Assembly (NCBI GenBank): GCA_000619965.1
Contig: JHVD01000006.1
Location: forward strand, 143,351-207,350
DNA length: 64,000 bases
From: Propionibacteriaceae bacterium P6A17
GTDB lineage: Bacteria > Actinomycetota > Actinomycetes > Propionibacteriales > Propionibacteriaceae
Direction: 5' to 3'
The position numbers and the translations under genes were made by a program. This document shows positions 7,642-16,806 of the stretch, piece by piece. A model generated the notes under the pieces. It was not told the origin of the DNA. It saw only the letters and a program-made list of their open reading frames with translations, and searched no databases. Position 1 is the stretch's first letter, and each line of letters opens with the position of its first letter.

Positions 7642-8268
7642 CTCACCTTCATCACCGCTGACGCCCTCACCATGAAGGTCCGTGAGAGCGGCCGCGTCAT
7701 CAACACGGTCGTGATGCTCGCGACCGGCGTCAACGCCGACGAGCACCGCGAAGTCCTCGGCCTGCGCGTCGCAACCACCGAGACCGGCCCGGCCTGGCAC
7801 GAGTTCTTCGCCGACCTGGTCGCCCGCAGCCTGACCGGGGCCCGGCTCGTGACCTCCGACGCCCAGCGGTCTGCGACCAGCCCCACACCCACGCCGTCCA
7901 CACCCAATTCGACCGGCTCCTCGACTACACCAGCGACAAGCTCCCCGCCGTCACCGACCACCTCGACCACGCCCGGGCCGACATCCTCGCCTTCACCACC
8001 TTCCCCGACCGAGGTCTGGCACCAGATCTGGTCGAACAACCCCACCCAACGCCTCAACCGGGAAATCCGCCGCCCCACCGATTCCGTCGGGATCTTCCCC
8101 AACCGAGCCGCGATCGTCCGCCCCATCGGCGCCGTCCCGGCCAAGCAAACCGACGAACAGGCCGAAGGACGCCACCACCTCGGCCTCGAAATCCTCGCCA
8201 AGAACCGCAAGACCCCCATCACCAACCAGCCCGAACAGCACACCACCATGCCCGCACTCGCCAGCTAA
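7642..8268 (+). pseudogene. IS256-family (mutator) transposase, degenerate
   Basis: Recognisable IS256-family blocks appear in order but in shifting frames: ADALTMKVRESGRVINTVV, then ATGVNADEHREVLGLRVA, FFADLVARSLTGARLVTSDA; then in another frame HTQFDRLLDYTSDKLPAV and DHARADILAFTTFP; and back in the first frame IWSNNPTQRLNREIRRPTD, SVGIFPNRAAIVR. The N-terminal third is missing. The catalytic middle between VTSDA and the HTQFDRLL block is deleted, and at least two frame changes are needed. The continuous frame of 198 codons starting at ATG 7672 is therefore not a working protein. It is a relic of the element that may have brought in erm. Confidence 0.85.
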
Positions 8269-8277
8269 CCCCGCCCT

Positions 8278-8348
8278 GCAGGATCGCCAACGGCTACACC
8301 ACTACCCGGGACTTGACCCGGGATCAACCGGAGAGGTTGCGATCCTGC
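8278..8348. repeat. Inverted repeat downstream of the IS256 remnant
   Basis: GCAGGATCGC (8278-8287) is repeated as its exact reverse complement at 8339-8348. Between them a pair of CCCGGG palindromes flanks ACTTGA. It may be part of the old element's end or a stem-loop. Confidence 0.45.
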
Positions 8349-8430
8349 CGGAGCGCAGCAGCCGCAGAAGGGGTCAGGGAGGTCAAGAAGATGGGCTTGT
8401 GATGACCGGATCGAATGTCACCAACTGGAT

Positions 8431-8460
8431 AGTCCCGGAAACACTTGTGTTTCCGGGACT
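8431..8460 (-). terminator. Perfect 14-bp hairpin downstream of tRNA-Pro
   Basis: AGTCCCGGAAACAC (8431-8444) is the exact reverse complement of 8447-8460, leaving a two-base centre. It begins six bases beyond the 3' end of the tRNA gene on the minus strand and is probably its terminator, although no U tract follows. Confidence 0.65.
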
Positions 8461-8466
8461 TCTCGG

Positions 8467-8540
<74 letters not shown>

Positions 8541-8612
8541 ATGGATTTTCGATCCGAGGATGAACTCTAGCGCAGCCTGGTCAGTGGCGCCAATCGACGC
8601 CGTCGCTACTTG

Positions 8613-9854
8613 TCAGAACAGGATTTCGCGACGCACCGGCTTGGCGCGGACGAGCTCCCGGCCCGCCCGGTAGGACGCGACGACGGGGGCGTCGAAGGCC
8701 AAGGCCTCAGTCCAGTCGGGCGCGTCGAGAACGATGAAGTTGGCCGAATTGCCGACGGCGATGCCGTAGTCGTCGAGGTGCAGGGTGCGGGCCGCGTTGT
8801 GGGTGATGAAGCGATAGGACTGCTCGATCTCGCTGCGCCCCATCATCTGGGTGACGTAGAGACCGTTCAGGACGACGTCGCGCAGGTTGCCGGTGCCCAG
8901 CGGATTCCAGGGATCGACGATGTCGTCCTGTCCAAAACTGACGTTGAGCCCGGCCTCCGTAAGCTCCTTCACCCGGGTGACGCCCCGTCGCTTCGGATAG
9001 GTGTCCATTCGGCCCTGCAGGTGCGTGTTGACCAGCGGGTTGGAGACGAAGTTGATGCCGCTCATCGACAGCAGTCGCAGCAGCCGGATGAAGTAGGCGT
9101 TGTTGTAGCTGTGCATGGCCGTCGTGTGCGAGGCCGTGACGCGCTCGCCGATGCCTGCCTCGTAGGCACGCGCCGCCAGCGTCTCGAGACCTCGGGAGGC
9201 CTCGTCGTCGATCTCGTCACAGTGCACGTCGATGAGGAGCCCGAACTCCAACGCCAGTTCCACCGCGAAGTCCAGGGAACTGACCGAGTATTCCCTCGTG
9301 AACTCGAAATGCGGGATCGCGCCGATCGCGTCGACGCCCATCTCGGCCGCGCGCCGCATCAGGGCGCGCCCATCGGGGAACGACTCGATCCCCTCCTGCG
9401 GAAACGCGACCAACTGCAGGGTCACGTCGTCGCGCAGCTCCTCACGCAGCTCCAACAGGGCACGCAACGCGGTGAGCTCCGGATCGGTGACGTCGACGTG
9501 GCTTCGCACGTACTGGATGCCGAAACCCGCCTGCTGACGGACCGCGCGTCGGACACGCTCCTTCACATCCTCGACGGTGAGCGTGCGCTTGCGCTCGCTC
9601 CACACCTGGATGCCCTCGAACAGGGTGCCCGACTCGTTGTACCTCGGCTGCCCCGCGGTGAGCGCCGAATCCAGATGTACATGCGACTCGATGAACGGCG
9701 GCAACGCCAACCGACCGCCGTGATCGATGACCCGCTCCCCCCGACGCGCCTCGAGGCCGGGCCCGATCTCCGCGAAGCGGCCACCCTCCACGCGAAGATC
9801 GCAGGGCGTCGTCGCGGACTCCACCCGGACATTGCGGACGAGCAGGTCGGTCAT
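8613..9854 (-). CDS. codA: Cytosine deaminase / amidohydrolase
   Basis: The 413-aa protein starts MTDLLVRNVRVESATTP and has the amidohydrolase metal-site motifs in order: SHVHLDSALTAG (HxH, about residue 58), YVRSHVDVTD, DVHCDEIDDEASRGLE, ASHTTAMHSYNN and GQDDIVDPWNPLG (final Asp). These blocks are characteristic of CodA, which hydrolyses cytosine to uracil and ammonia in pyrimidine salvage. Its ATG overlaps the stop of the upstream permease gene by four bases (ATGA), making a codB-codA operon. A related deaminase with another substrate (isocytosine, creatinine) cannot be fully excluded. Confidence 0.9.
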   Translation of the reverse strand: MTDLLVRNVRVESATTPCDLRVEGGRFAEIGPGLEARRGERVIDHGGRLALPPFIESHVHLDSALTAGQPRYNESGTLFEGIQVWSERKRTLTVEDVKERVRRAVRQQAGFGIQYVRSHVDVTDPELTALRALLELREELRDDVTLQLVAFPQEGIESFPDGRALMRRAAEMGVDAIGAIPHFEFTREYSVSSLDFAVELALEFGLLIDVHCDEIDDEASRGLETLAARAYEAGIGERVTASHTTAMHSYNNAYFIRLLRLLSMSGINFVSNPLVNTHLQGRMDTYPKRRGVTRVKELTEAGLNVSFGQDDIVDPWNPLGTGNLRDVVLNGLYVTQMMGRSEIEQSYRFITHNAARTLHLDDYGIAVGNSANFIVLDAPDWTEALAFDAPVVASYRAGRELVRAKPVRREILF

Positions 9855-11101
9855 CGCGCATGCACCGCCTTCTGGATGCGCGACCCGACGAGGTACACGA
9901 CCAGCGCCGTCGCCATCGCGTTGATCGACGTGATGCCCCAGTCCACAGTCCACCCGACGATGGCTCCGGCCAGCACCCCCGCGACCGACCCCCAAATCAC
10001 CTTGTAGCGGGGTCGCTCACCGCCGTCGGCGTAGTGCCAGGAGCGGGAGAAGTAGTCGGCGATCAGGATCGCGCCGATCGGAGGCAGCGTCGCGTTCAGG
10101 AACGACAACCAGCCGACGAAGTTGTCGTAGAGCCACAGTGCCAGGACCGTGCCCAGCGCACCCGCGACGAGCACCAGCGGCTTCTTGTCGAGCTTGCTGA
10201 TGTTCGCGAACCCCAGACCGGTCGTGTACAGCGCGTTGTTGTTCGTCGTCCAGATGTTGGCTCCCAGCACGATCAGCGCGGGAACGGCCAATCCTTGGGC
10301 GATCATCACGTAGAAAATGTCGTCCTTGCCGGTCATCGCCCCACCGACCGCACCGAAGCTGAACATCAACGTGTTGCCGATGAGGAAGGCGATGACGGTC
10401 GTGACCACTGCGGAACGCGTCGTCTTCGCGAAGCGGGTGAAGTTGGGTGTGGCGGAGCCACCGGAGATGAAGGAGCCGACCACAAGCCCCACCCCCATCA
10501 TCAGCGGCATGCCGGAGCTGGCGGCGAAGATCTTCGACAGTCCCCCACCCTCGGTGGTGGCGAGCACCATCGAATACGTTCCGAGCAGCGCGATCAACGG
10601 CACGGAGACGAAGCTGACGATCTCGATGGCCCTGATGCCGAAATAGGCAGACGCGGTCATCAGGGCGCCGGCGACGAGCACGATGGGCCACGCCCCGATA
10701 CCCAGCAGCTCCCCGGTGGGGATCGCGAACATCGCGACGCCCACCCCGAACCAGCCCATCTGGGTGAACGAGATCAGCGCCGACGGCAGGAAGCTGCCGA
10801 CGGACCCGAATGCCTGGCGCGCGAGCAGGTCGAAGCCCATGCCCGTCCTCGCGCCGATGTAGCCGAGCGCGCCGGTGTAGATGGCCAGGATCACCCCGCC
10901 GATGGCGACGGCAGCGACGAAGCCGCCGAGGTCGAGCCCGTTGCCGAGCTTGGCCCCGACGGACATCGAGGCCGAGAAGAAGGTGAACCCGAGCATGACG
11001 AAGCCGACGGCCCAAAAGGACCGTCGGCTTCCTGCCGGGACGGCTTCGAGGGAGAAATCCTCGTCGCGTGGCGTGCTGGTCGAATCGCTGTCGGTGCTCA
11101 T
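9851..11101 (-). CDS. codB: Cytosine permease (NCS1 family)
   Basis: A 416-aa transporter with about twelve hydrophobic segments. The N-terminal cytoplasmic tail (MSTDSDSTSTPRDEDFSLEAVP) leads into FWAVGFVMLGFTFFSASMSVG, the NCS1/CodB entry helix. Later motifs are ISFTQMGWFGVGVAMF, SGGSATPNFTRFAKTTR and IWTTNNNALYTTGLGFANI, all typical of cytosine/purine permeases. It imports cytosine for the deaminase encoded downstream with overlapping codons. The intergenic region before it (11102-11195) shows no recognised riboswitch. Confidence 0.9.
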   Translation of the reverse strand: MSTDSDSTSTPRDEDFSLEAVPAGSRRSFWAVGFVMLGFTFFSASMSVGAKLGNGLDLGGFVAAVAIGGVILAIYTGALGYIGARTGMGFDLLARQAFGSVGSFLPSALISFTQMGWFGVGVAMFAIPTGELLGIGAWPIVLVAGALMTASAYFGIRAIEIVSFVSVPLIALLGTYSMVLATTEGGGLSKIFAASSGMPLMMGVGLVVGSFISGGSATPNFTRFAKTTRSAVVTTVIAFLIGNTLMFSFGAVGGAMTGKDDIFYVMIAQGLAVPALIVLGANIWTTNNNALYTTGLGFANISKLDKKPLVLVAGALGTVLALWLYDNFVGWLSFLNATLPPIGAILIADYFSRSWHYADGGERPRYKVIWGSVAGVLAGAIVGWTVDWGITSINAMATALVVYLVGSRIQKAVHAR

Positions 11102-11195
11102 CGCGTCCCTTCCGGTGGTGCCTGCAAAGTGCCTGCACAGTATTCCGGCGGATTCCGCGACGGCAACCGGCGATCCCCCCGTCCGCCAGCTGGAC

Positions 11196-11642
11196 TCAGT
11201 CCTCCTGGGACTGCTCGATCTGCTCCGTCACGATGCGCTGCTCGCCCGAGCGCGTGACGGCCACCTTCCTCGGCTTCGCCTCCTCCGCGACGGGGATGAC
11301 GATGGTCAGGACCCCGTCGGAGTAGTCGGCGGTGATGCGATCGAGCGCCACGCCGTTGCCCAGCGTGAGCTGGCGGGCGTAGGTGCCGGAGGAACGCTCA
11401 CGCACCAGCCACTCGACGCCCTCCTCGCGCACGGGCGCCTTGCGCTCTGCGCGAATCGTCAGCGTCCCCTCCTCCACATCGATGTCGATCGTCTCAGGGT
11501 CCACGCCCGGGAGATCGATCCTGGCGACGAAGTGCTCCTTGCTCCGGGTGAGATCCATGGGCATCGCGGAACCGGTGGGTACCCGCATCGCGCTGCTGAG
11601 GGCGCGGCTGAACTCGCGGAACGGATCGTAGTACTGCGACAT
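11196..11642 (-). CDS. Small heat-shock protein Hsp20/alpha-crystallin
   Basis: A 148-aa protein (MSQYYDPFREFSRAL) with an alpha-crystallin domain at about residues 35-130: HFVARIDLPGVDPETIDIDV, then TLTIRAERKAP, TYARQLTLGNGVALDRI, and the GVLTIVIPV strand with the conserved I-x-I/V-like C-terminal features. It acts as an ATP-independent holdase for unfolding proteins. A GGAG site lies eight bases upstream of the ATG. Two HAIR operators sit in its upstream region, so it is very likely repressed by HspR. Confidence 0.92.
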   Translation of the reverse strand: MSQYYDPFREFSRALSSAMRVPTGSAMPMDLTRSKEHFVARIDLPGVDPETIDIDVEEGTLTIRAERKAPVREEGVEWLVRERSSGTYARQLTLGNGVALDRITADYSDGVLTIVIPVAEEAKPRKVAVTRSGEQRIVTEQIEQSQED

Positions 11643-11661
11643 GTTGACTCCTGTTGGCCAC

Positions 11662-11682
11662 GTTGAGCCGACTTGGCTCAAC
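11662..11682. promoter_or_regulatory. HAIR operator 1 (HspR site)
   Basis: The sequence GTTGAGCC-GACTT-GGCTCAAC is an 8-bp perfect inverted repeat. It contains the TTGAG-N9-CTCAA core of the HAIR consensus (CTTGAGT-N7-ACTCAAG) bound by HspR in actinobacteria. It lies between the predicted -10 and the hsp20 start codon. Confidence 0.8.
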
Positions 11683-11715
11683 TCTTGCCTTCAGTCTAGC
11701 ACGCTCAATTCAAAA

Positions 11716-11736
11716 GTTGAGCAGAGGACGCTCAAT
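11716..11736. promoter_or_regulatory. HAIR operator 2 (HspR site) and promoter region
   Basis: A second TTGAG-N9-CTCAA repeat lies about 50 bases upstream of the first. On the minus strand a TAGACT -10-like box lies between the two sites, so the upstream operator would cover the -35 region and the downstream one the initially transcribed region. Confidence 0.75.
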
Positions 11737-11770
11737 CCCTTCGGAATGACTGCTGGTGCGAGCAACGCGA

Positions 11771-11801
11771 ACGCCCCGCCTCCAGGGTAGAGACGGGGCG
11801 T
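11771..11801 (-). terminator. Hairpin terminator downstream of der
   Basis: ACGCCCCG (11771-11778) pairs with CGGGGCGT (11794-11801) thirteen bases past the der stop codon on the minus strand. Confidence 0.55.
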
Positions 11802-11813
11802 CGGAGGGGTGCC

Positions 11814-13169
11814 TCAGCGTTCGCTGCGCTTGCTGCGGGCCCGAACCTCGACGTGTACCGGCGAGCCGCGGAACCCGAAGTCCTCGCGCAGGCGCCGCTC
11901 CACAAACCGCGTGTACTGCGGATCCATCTGGCCACTGGTGAACAGCACGAATGTGGGTGGGCAGTTGTGCGCCTGGGTGCCGAAGAGGATGCGAGGCTGC
12001 TTCCCGCCCCGGACCGGATGCGGGTGCGCCGCGGCCAGACGTCCGAGGAAGGAATTGAGCTTGCCCGTCGAGATCCGCGTCTCCCAGCCCTCCGCCGCCT
12101 CCTCGATGGCCTTCGAAAGCTTGTCGACGTTGCGGCCCGTCAGCGCCGAGATGTTGACGATCGGCGCCCACTGGAACGCCACCAGATCGCGCTCCACCTC
12201 GCGCTCCAGGTAGCGGCGACGCTCCTCGTCGGTGAGATCCCACTTGTTGAACGCAATGACGAGCGCACGACCACCCTCCTCGATCGAGCTCAAAATGCGC
12301 AGGTCCTGATCGGTGATCGGTTCGGAGGCGTCGATCACGAGGATGCAGACCTCGGCGCGCTCGATGGCGGCCTGCGTGCGCAGGCTGGCGTAGTACTCGT
12401 GCCCCGACGCCTCCTTGACGCGACGACGAATGCCCGCGGTGTCGATGAAGTGGTAGACATTGCCGCCCACCTCGACGATCTCGTCGACCGGATCGACCGT
12501 GGTGCCCGAGACGTCGGAGACGACGGAGCGCTGCTGACGGGCCAGGCGGTTGAGCAGCGACGACTTGCCGACGTTGGGCTTGCCGACGATCGCCACTCGC
12601 CTCGGACCCGACTCCTGCACCTCCGGAGTGCGCGGCGCATCGGGCAGGACGTCGAGCACTGCGTCGAGCAGGTCCCCCGAGCCGCGGCCGTGCAGCGCCG
12701 AGACCGGGTACGGCTCCCCCAGCCCCAGATTCCACATCGTCGCAGCCATCGATTCGTGACGCTGATCGTCGACCTTGTTGGCCGCCAACACCACCGGCTT
12801 GCGGCTCCGGCGCAGGACCCGCACCACCGCCTCGTCCTCGTCGGTGGTGCCCACGGTGGCGTCGACGACGAACAACACCGCGTCAGCGGCGGCAATGGCA
12901 AGCTCGGCCTGCTCGGCGATCTGTGCAGCCATGCCCTTGCCATCCGACACCCATCCACCAGTGTCGACGACGATGAAGTCCCGGCCATTCCAGTTGGCGT
13001 CGTAGGACACCCGGTCCCGGGTGACCCCCGGCTGGTCCTGCACAACCGCGGCGCGTCGCCCCAGGATACGGTTGACGAGCGTCGACTTGCCGACGTTCGG
13101 GCGCCCGACGACCGCAACCACGGGCTTGATCTGGGTCTCCTGGGACAGGTCGAAGATCTCGTCGGACAC
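11814..13169 (-). CDS. der: Ribosome-assembly GTPase Der (EngA)
   Basis: The 451-aa protein has two tandem GTPase domains. The first has GRPNVGKST (about residue 23) and DTGGW; the second has GKPNVGKSS (about residue 195) and DTAGI. NKWD-type G4 motifs (NKVD, NKWD) and a C-terminal KH-like domain ending with basic residues follow. This tandem arrangement is unique to Der, which binds the 50S subunit during its maturation. The GTG at 13169 with AAGGAG eight bases upstream is preferred over an ATG at 13229, which adds 20 residues without homology. It is usually next to cmk; here a divergent ABC-F gene separates them. Confidence 0.95.
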   Translation of the reverse strand: MSDEIFDLSQETQIKPVVAVVGRPNVGKSTLVNRILGRRAAVVQDQPGVTRDRVSYDANWNGRDFIVVDTGGWVSDGKGMAAQIAEQAELAIAAADAVLFVVDATVGTTDEDEAVVRVLRRSRKPVVLAANKVDDQRHESMAATMWNLGLGEPYPVSALHGRGSGDLLDAVLDVLPDAPRTPEVQESGPRRVAIVGKPNVGKSSLLNRLARQQRSVVSDVSGTTVDPVDEIVEVGGNVYHFIDTAGIRRRVKEASGHEYYASLRTQAAIERAEVCILVIDASEPITDQDLRILSSIEEGGRALVIAFNKWDLTDEERRRYLEREVERDLVAFQWAPIVNISALTGRNVDKLSKAIEEAAEGWETRISTGKLNSFLGRLAAAHPHPVRGGKQPRILFGTQAHNCPPTFVLFTSGQMDPQYTRFVERRLREDFGFRGSPVHVEVRARSKRSER

Positions 13170-13326
13170 GGGGCGCTCCTTGGGGCTAGCTTGGCGACCG
13201 CCCAGTCTATCGGTTAGAGTCGACGGCACCTATTGTCGACGATTGGACACCCCGATGGACCTCGCTCCGCGCGCCTGAACCGCCGTCGAGCACCCGCTCC
13301 GGCGCAGCCCATTTCGCAGGAGCACC

Positions 13327-14853
13327 ATGTCCATTCGCCTTTCCGACCTTTCCTTCTCCTTCGACGCGCACGCCGAACCCCTGCTGCGCGACGTCTCCTT
13401 CTCCCTCACCGCCCACGCAACGGGCGTCGTCGGCCGCAACGGGTCCGGCAAGTCCACCCTGCTGCGCCTCATCGCCGGCGACCTCAAGCCGACGGCGGGC
13501 TCAGTGCACGTCGACGGGCGTGTCGCCCGACTGCGTCAGGACCTCCTGCACGCCGACGAGCGCACCGTCGCGGAGATGCTCGGCATCGACGAAACCCTCG
13601 CCGCACTACGCCGTATCGAGCAAGGCTCCATCGACGCCCGCGACTTCGACCTCGTCAGCGATCGATGGGACATCGAGGCGCGCGCTGTGGCACTGGTCGC
13701 CGCGCGGGTCCCGTCGCTGTCCCAGTCCGACGTGCTCGCCCGCCCCGGGCGTACACTCTCCGGCGGCGAGCTCGGGCAACTCGCGCTCGTCGCGCTCGAA
13801 CTGGAAGGAGCGTCGATCGCGCTGCTCGACGAACCCACCAACAACCTCGACGCACGCTCGCGCGCAGCGCTCTACGCAGCGATCGCTGCCTGGCCCGGCC
13901 AAGTGGTGGTCGTCTCCCACGACCGCGCGCTGCTGGGCTTCATGGACGAGACCGTCGAGGTGCACGGCGGCTCGGCTCGCCTCTACGGCGGCGACTACGA
14001 GTTCTACCTCGCCGAGCGGGAGATCGCCCGGGCGGCGGCACTCCGGGAGGTCCGCGACGCCGAGGGCGCGCTGCGGGTCGAGCGCAAGGACTTCGCCCAC
14101 GTCGTACAGACCACCCAGCACCGCGCCGCGAGGGCGAAGAAGAAGTTCGGGCCCGAGGGCAGCGGAATCAGCGACCCGACGGCCAAGCGCGCAGCCGAGG
14201 CGCGCCGCGCGCAACGCGTGAAGCAGGCCGCAGCCGAGGTGCGGCTTGCGCGCGAGCGGCTGGCGCAGGCTGAACGGCAAGTCCGGACCGACGCGTCGAT
14301 CCGCATTCCGGCCATCGATCCCGGCGGAGCGCGCGGACGGCTGCTCGCCACTGTGGAGTTGCCCGGACGCCACGTGCCCGTCGGGGGCGGCGATCGCATC
14401 GCGATCCTCGGCAACAACGGCGTGGGCAAGACCACGCTCCTGCGCAGGACCGTGGACGCCGCCGTCACCCGTCGGGTGGGGGTGTTGGATCAACGGCTGG
14501 ACCTGCCCGCGGGGACCGTCTTCGACGCCGTCGCCTCCGGCGCACCGGATCGACTCCCCCACGAGACCCACGAACTGCTCGCCAGATTCCTCATCAGGGG
14601 CGAGATGGTGCATCGGGACGTCTCGACGCTCTCGGGCGGGGAGCGCTTCCGCGTCACTCTGGCGCGCGTGCTGCTGGCCGACCCGCCCCCGGAGCTGCTC
14701 GTGCTCGACGAGCCCACCAACAACCTCGACATGGATTCGGTGGATCAACTCGTCGACGCGCTCACCACCTACCGGGGCGCTCTGCTCGTCGTGAGTCACG
14801 ACTCCGACCTCCTGGAACGCCTCGCGATCGACCAAGTGATCGAATTGGGCTGA
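13327..14853 (+). CDS. ABC-F family ATPase
   Basis: The 508-aa soluble protein has two ABC cassettes and no membrane segment. The first has Walker A GRNGSGKST (about residue 37), LSGGELGQLALV and Walker B LLDEPTNNLD. The second has GNNGVGKTT (about residue 362), LSGGERFRVTLARVLL and DEPTNNLDMDS. They are joined by a charged linker rich in Arg, Ala and Lys, as in ABC-F proteins that bind the ribosomal E site. Some family members protect ribosomes from antibiotics, while others are housekeeping translation factors; the sequence alone does not decide. CAGGAG lies five bases upstream of the ATG. It lies divergent from der, between der and cmk. Confidence 0.88.
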   Translation: MSIRLSDLSFSFDAHAEPLLRDVSFSLTAHATGVVGRNGSGKSTLLRLIAGDLKPTAGSVHVDGRVARLRQDLLHADERTVAEMLGIDETLAALRRIEQGSIDARDFDLVSDRWDIEARAVALVAARVPSLSQSDVLARPGRTLSGGELGQLALVALELEGASIALLDEPTNNLDARSRAALYAAIAAWPGQVVVVSHDRALLGFMDETVEVHGGSARLYGGDYEFYLAEREIARAAALREVRDAEGALRVERKDFAHVVQTTQHRAARAKKKFGPEGSGISDPTAKRAAEARRAQRVKQAAAEVRLARERLAQAERQVRTDASIRIPAIDPGGARGRLLATVELPGRHVPVGGGDRIAILGNNGVGKTTLLRRTVDAAVTRRVGVLDQRLDLPAGTVFDAVASGAPDRLPHETHELLARFLIRGEMVHRDVSTLSGGERFRVTLARVLLADPPPELLVLDEPTNNLDMDSVDQLVDALTTYRGALLVVSHDSDLLERLAIDQVIELG

Positions 14854-14854
14854 A

Positions 14855-15002
14855 GCCTCACCGCGTCTCGATACGCGGGCGATGCCCGCTACTCGACGAA
14901 CGGGGGGCACCACGGCCCGCCGACCCAGTCGGCTGACCACGACACCGCGCCCCCTGATGGTTGAGCAAGCGCCGAAGGCGCGCCGTCGAAACCCGGTGAG
15001 GC
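14855..15002. repeat. MITE/REP-like intergenic repeat element
   Basis: A 148-bp element starts two bases after the ABC-F stop codon. Its outer 9 bp are a perfect inverted repeat (14855-14863 with 14994-15002), and the match extends to about 17 of 19 bases. Inside are segments typical of dispersed actinobacterial repeats (a GCGGGC..GCCCGC hairpin with TACTCGACGAAC, and TGGTTGAGCAAGC with a GCGCC-GAA-GGCGC hairpin). It may also act as a terminator for the ABC-F gene. Whether it is repeated elsewhere in the genome is not visible here. Confidence 0.65.
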
Positions 15003-15075
15003 CCCCAACCCACCTGCAGCACGTCCTGACACCAGGACAATGCCCGCTACTGGCGATGAGTAGACCGCCCGAGCG

Positions 15076-15726
15076 TCAGACAGCCGGCAGCAGCTCCTCG
15101 ATACGGGCGACGACCTCGTCGGGAAGGATGAACGTCGAGTCGATCACGACGACCCCCTCCGCAGCATCCGTGAAATTCGAGACCGTGGAGTCGTCACGGT
15201 CACGACGCAGCACCTGGTCCGTCACCGCGGCGCGGTCGGCCTTCCCGGCCAGCTCCGCCTCCCTGCGGGCCACCCGCGCCGCAGGGTCCGCGACGAGCAG
15301 CACTCGCACATCCGCGTCCGGCGCCACCACGGTCGTGATGTCACGCCCCTCGACGACGATTCGCCGGCGGTGCTCGTCGATGATGCTGCGCATGCGGTCG
15401 GTGAGTGTGCGGCGCACGTCGAGGTTCGTCGCCACCCGGGACACCGCCGCGGAGATGCGCGGCTCACGGATCTCCGCGGTGACGTCACGGCCGTTGATGG
15501 TCAGGCGGTTGCCGTCGGCGCTGGTGTCGATCACCAGGTCGGCACCAGCCACGTACGCGGCGACGGCATCGTCCGCGATGCCTTCTGCGAGCACCCCGGC
15601 GGTCGCGGCACGATACATGGCGCCCGTGTCGAGATAGGCCAACCCGTGTCGCTCGGCAAGCAAACGTGCCGTGGTGGACTTGCCCGACCCGCTCGGGCCA
15701 TCGATGGCGATCAGCAGCGAATCCAT
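15076..15726 (-). CDS. cmk: Cytidylate kinase
   Basis: The 216-aa protein starts MDSLLIAIDGPSGSGKSTTA, a P-loop kinase. It has YLDTGAMYRA for nucleotide binding, INGRDVT and EIREPRIS, the CMP-recognition segment VVEGRDITTVV, and RRDRDDSTVSNF, characteristic of Cmk. It phosphorylates CMP/dCMP with ATP. It follows tyrA with three bases between stop and start, as one transcript. Confidence 0.95.
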   Translation of the reverse strand: MDSLLIAIDGPSGSGKSTTARLLAERHGLAYLDTGAMYRAATAGVLAEGIADDAVAAYVAGADLVIDTSADGNRLTINGRDVTAEIREPRISAAVSRVATNLDVRRTLTDRMRSIIDEHRRRIVVEGRDITTVVAPDADVRVLLVADPAARVARREAELAGKADRAAVTDQVLRRDRDDSTVSNFTDAAEGVVVIDSTFILPDEVVARIEELLPAV

Positions 15727-15729
15727 GAC

Positions 15730-16806
15730 TCAACCCTTCCTGGCCGCGCTTGCGGCGACCCAACCCTTCGTCTCGAGCGTGCCGACGAGCTGTTCGGCCA
15801 CCTCGGTGTCGATGACGATCGTGAGGTAGCCGACCTCGCGCACGGGGTCGTGGCGCAGCTCGAAGTCCTCCACGTTGAAGCCGGCGTCGCCGATGTCGGT
15901 GAACAGCCTCGCCAGTGCGCGCGGCTCGTCGGGGATCTCGACGGTCAGCTCGCTCACGTCCAACGGCTCCGCGCCGTGCTTGACGAGCAGCGCCTTCGCC
16001 CCGGCCTGCCCGAGGGACAGGAACGACTCGAGCCGCTGCGGGTCGTCGAGCACGCCCATGAGGTAGCGCAGGTCGTCGGCCACCTGGTCGAGCTCGACGC
16101 GGATGGCGCTGCTGTTGGCGGTGATGATCTGCCGCCACAGGCCCGGATCGGAGCCAGCGATGCGCGTCACGTCCTTGATGCCCTGACCCGCGAGCCGGAG
16201 ATGCTCGCCGGGCACGGCCCGCAGGTGGGAAGCGGTGAGGATGCTCATGAGGTGCGGCACGTGGCTGACCTGGGCGACGGCCTCGTCGTGATGCAGCGGA
16301 TCCATCTGCACCACCCTCGCGCCCGAGCGTCGAGCCGCATCGACGACGACCGCCACGGCCTCGTCGGTGTTGCCGGAGACGGGGGTCACCACCCAGGTGC
16401 GGTCGACGAACAGCGATCCGCTCGCGGTCAGAGGGCCGGTGAACTGCGAGCCGGCCATTGGGTGCGACGGGACGTAGCGCCCCGCCAGCTCCGGGACGGC
16501 ACGTTGCACGGCCTCCACGATCGAGGACTTCACGGACCCGACGTCCGTGACCACCGCCCGCGGGTAGCGGTGCAGTGCGTCCACCACCACCGCGGGGATC
16601 GACGACGGGGGTGTCGCGACGACGACGAGGTCGACGTCGTCCGCGCCAGGCAGCCCAACCCGCCCGGCACCCAATCCAGCCGCGACGACGGCGTGCGCGC
16701 CCACCGCGTCGGAGAGGACCACGTCGCATCCGCTCGCAGTGAGCGCGAGCCCCAGCGAGGTGCCGACGAGGCCCGCGCCGATGATGAGCACCCGGGGGTC
16801 AGCCAC
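15730..16806 (-). CDS. tyrA: Prephenate dehydrogenase with C-terminal ACT domain
   Basis: A 358-aa protein. The N terminus is an NAD-binding Rossmann fold (VLIIGAGLVGTSLGLAL), followed by VTDVGSVK and the TyrA signature PSHPMAGSQFTG. The helical domain contains VSHVPHLMS and AGQGIKDVTRIAGSDP. The last about 75 residues form an ACT domain (LTVEIPDEPRALARLF) that probably senses tyrosine. It makes 4-hydroxyphenylpyruvate in tyrosine synthesis. The GTG start lies inside the last codons of prcA (8-base overlap). Confidence 0.93.
   Translation of the reverse strand: MADPRVLIIGAGLVGTSLGLALTASGCDVVLSDAVGAHAVVAAGLGAGRVGLPGADDVDLVVVATPPSSIPAVVVDALHRYPRAVVTDVGSVKSSIVEAVQRAVPELAGRYVPSHPMAGSQFTGPLTASGSLFVDRTWVVTPVSGNTDEAVAVVVDAARRSGARVVQMDPLHHDEAVAQVSHVPHLMSILTASHLRAVPGEHLRLAGQGIKDVTRIAGSDPGLWRQIITANSSAIRVELDQVADDLRYLMGVLDDPQRLESFLSLGQAGAKALLVKHGAEPLDVSELTVEIPDEPRALARLFTDIGDAGFNVEDFELRHDPVREVGYLTIVIDTEVAEQLVGTLETKGWVAASAARKG

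Noticed and set aside
13255..13278. MDLAPRA frame as a firm leader gene of the ABC-F protein
   Set aside because: Seven codons, no ribosome-binding site and no arrest motif. Listed only as a weak idea, not as a feature.
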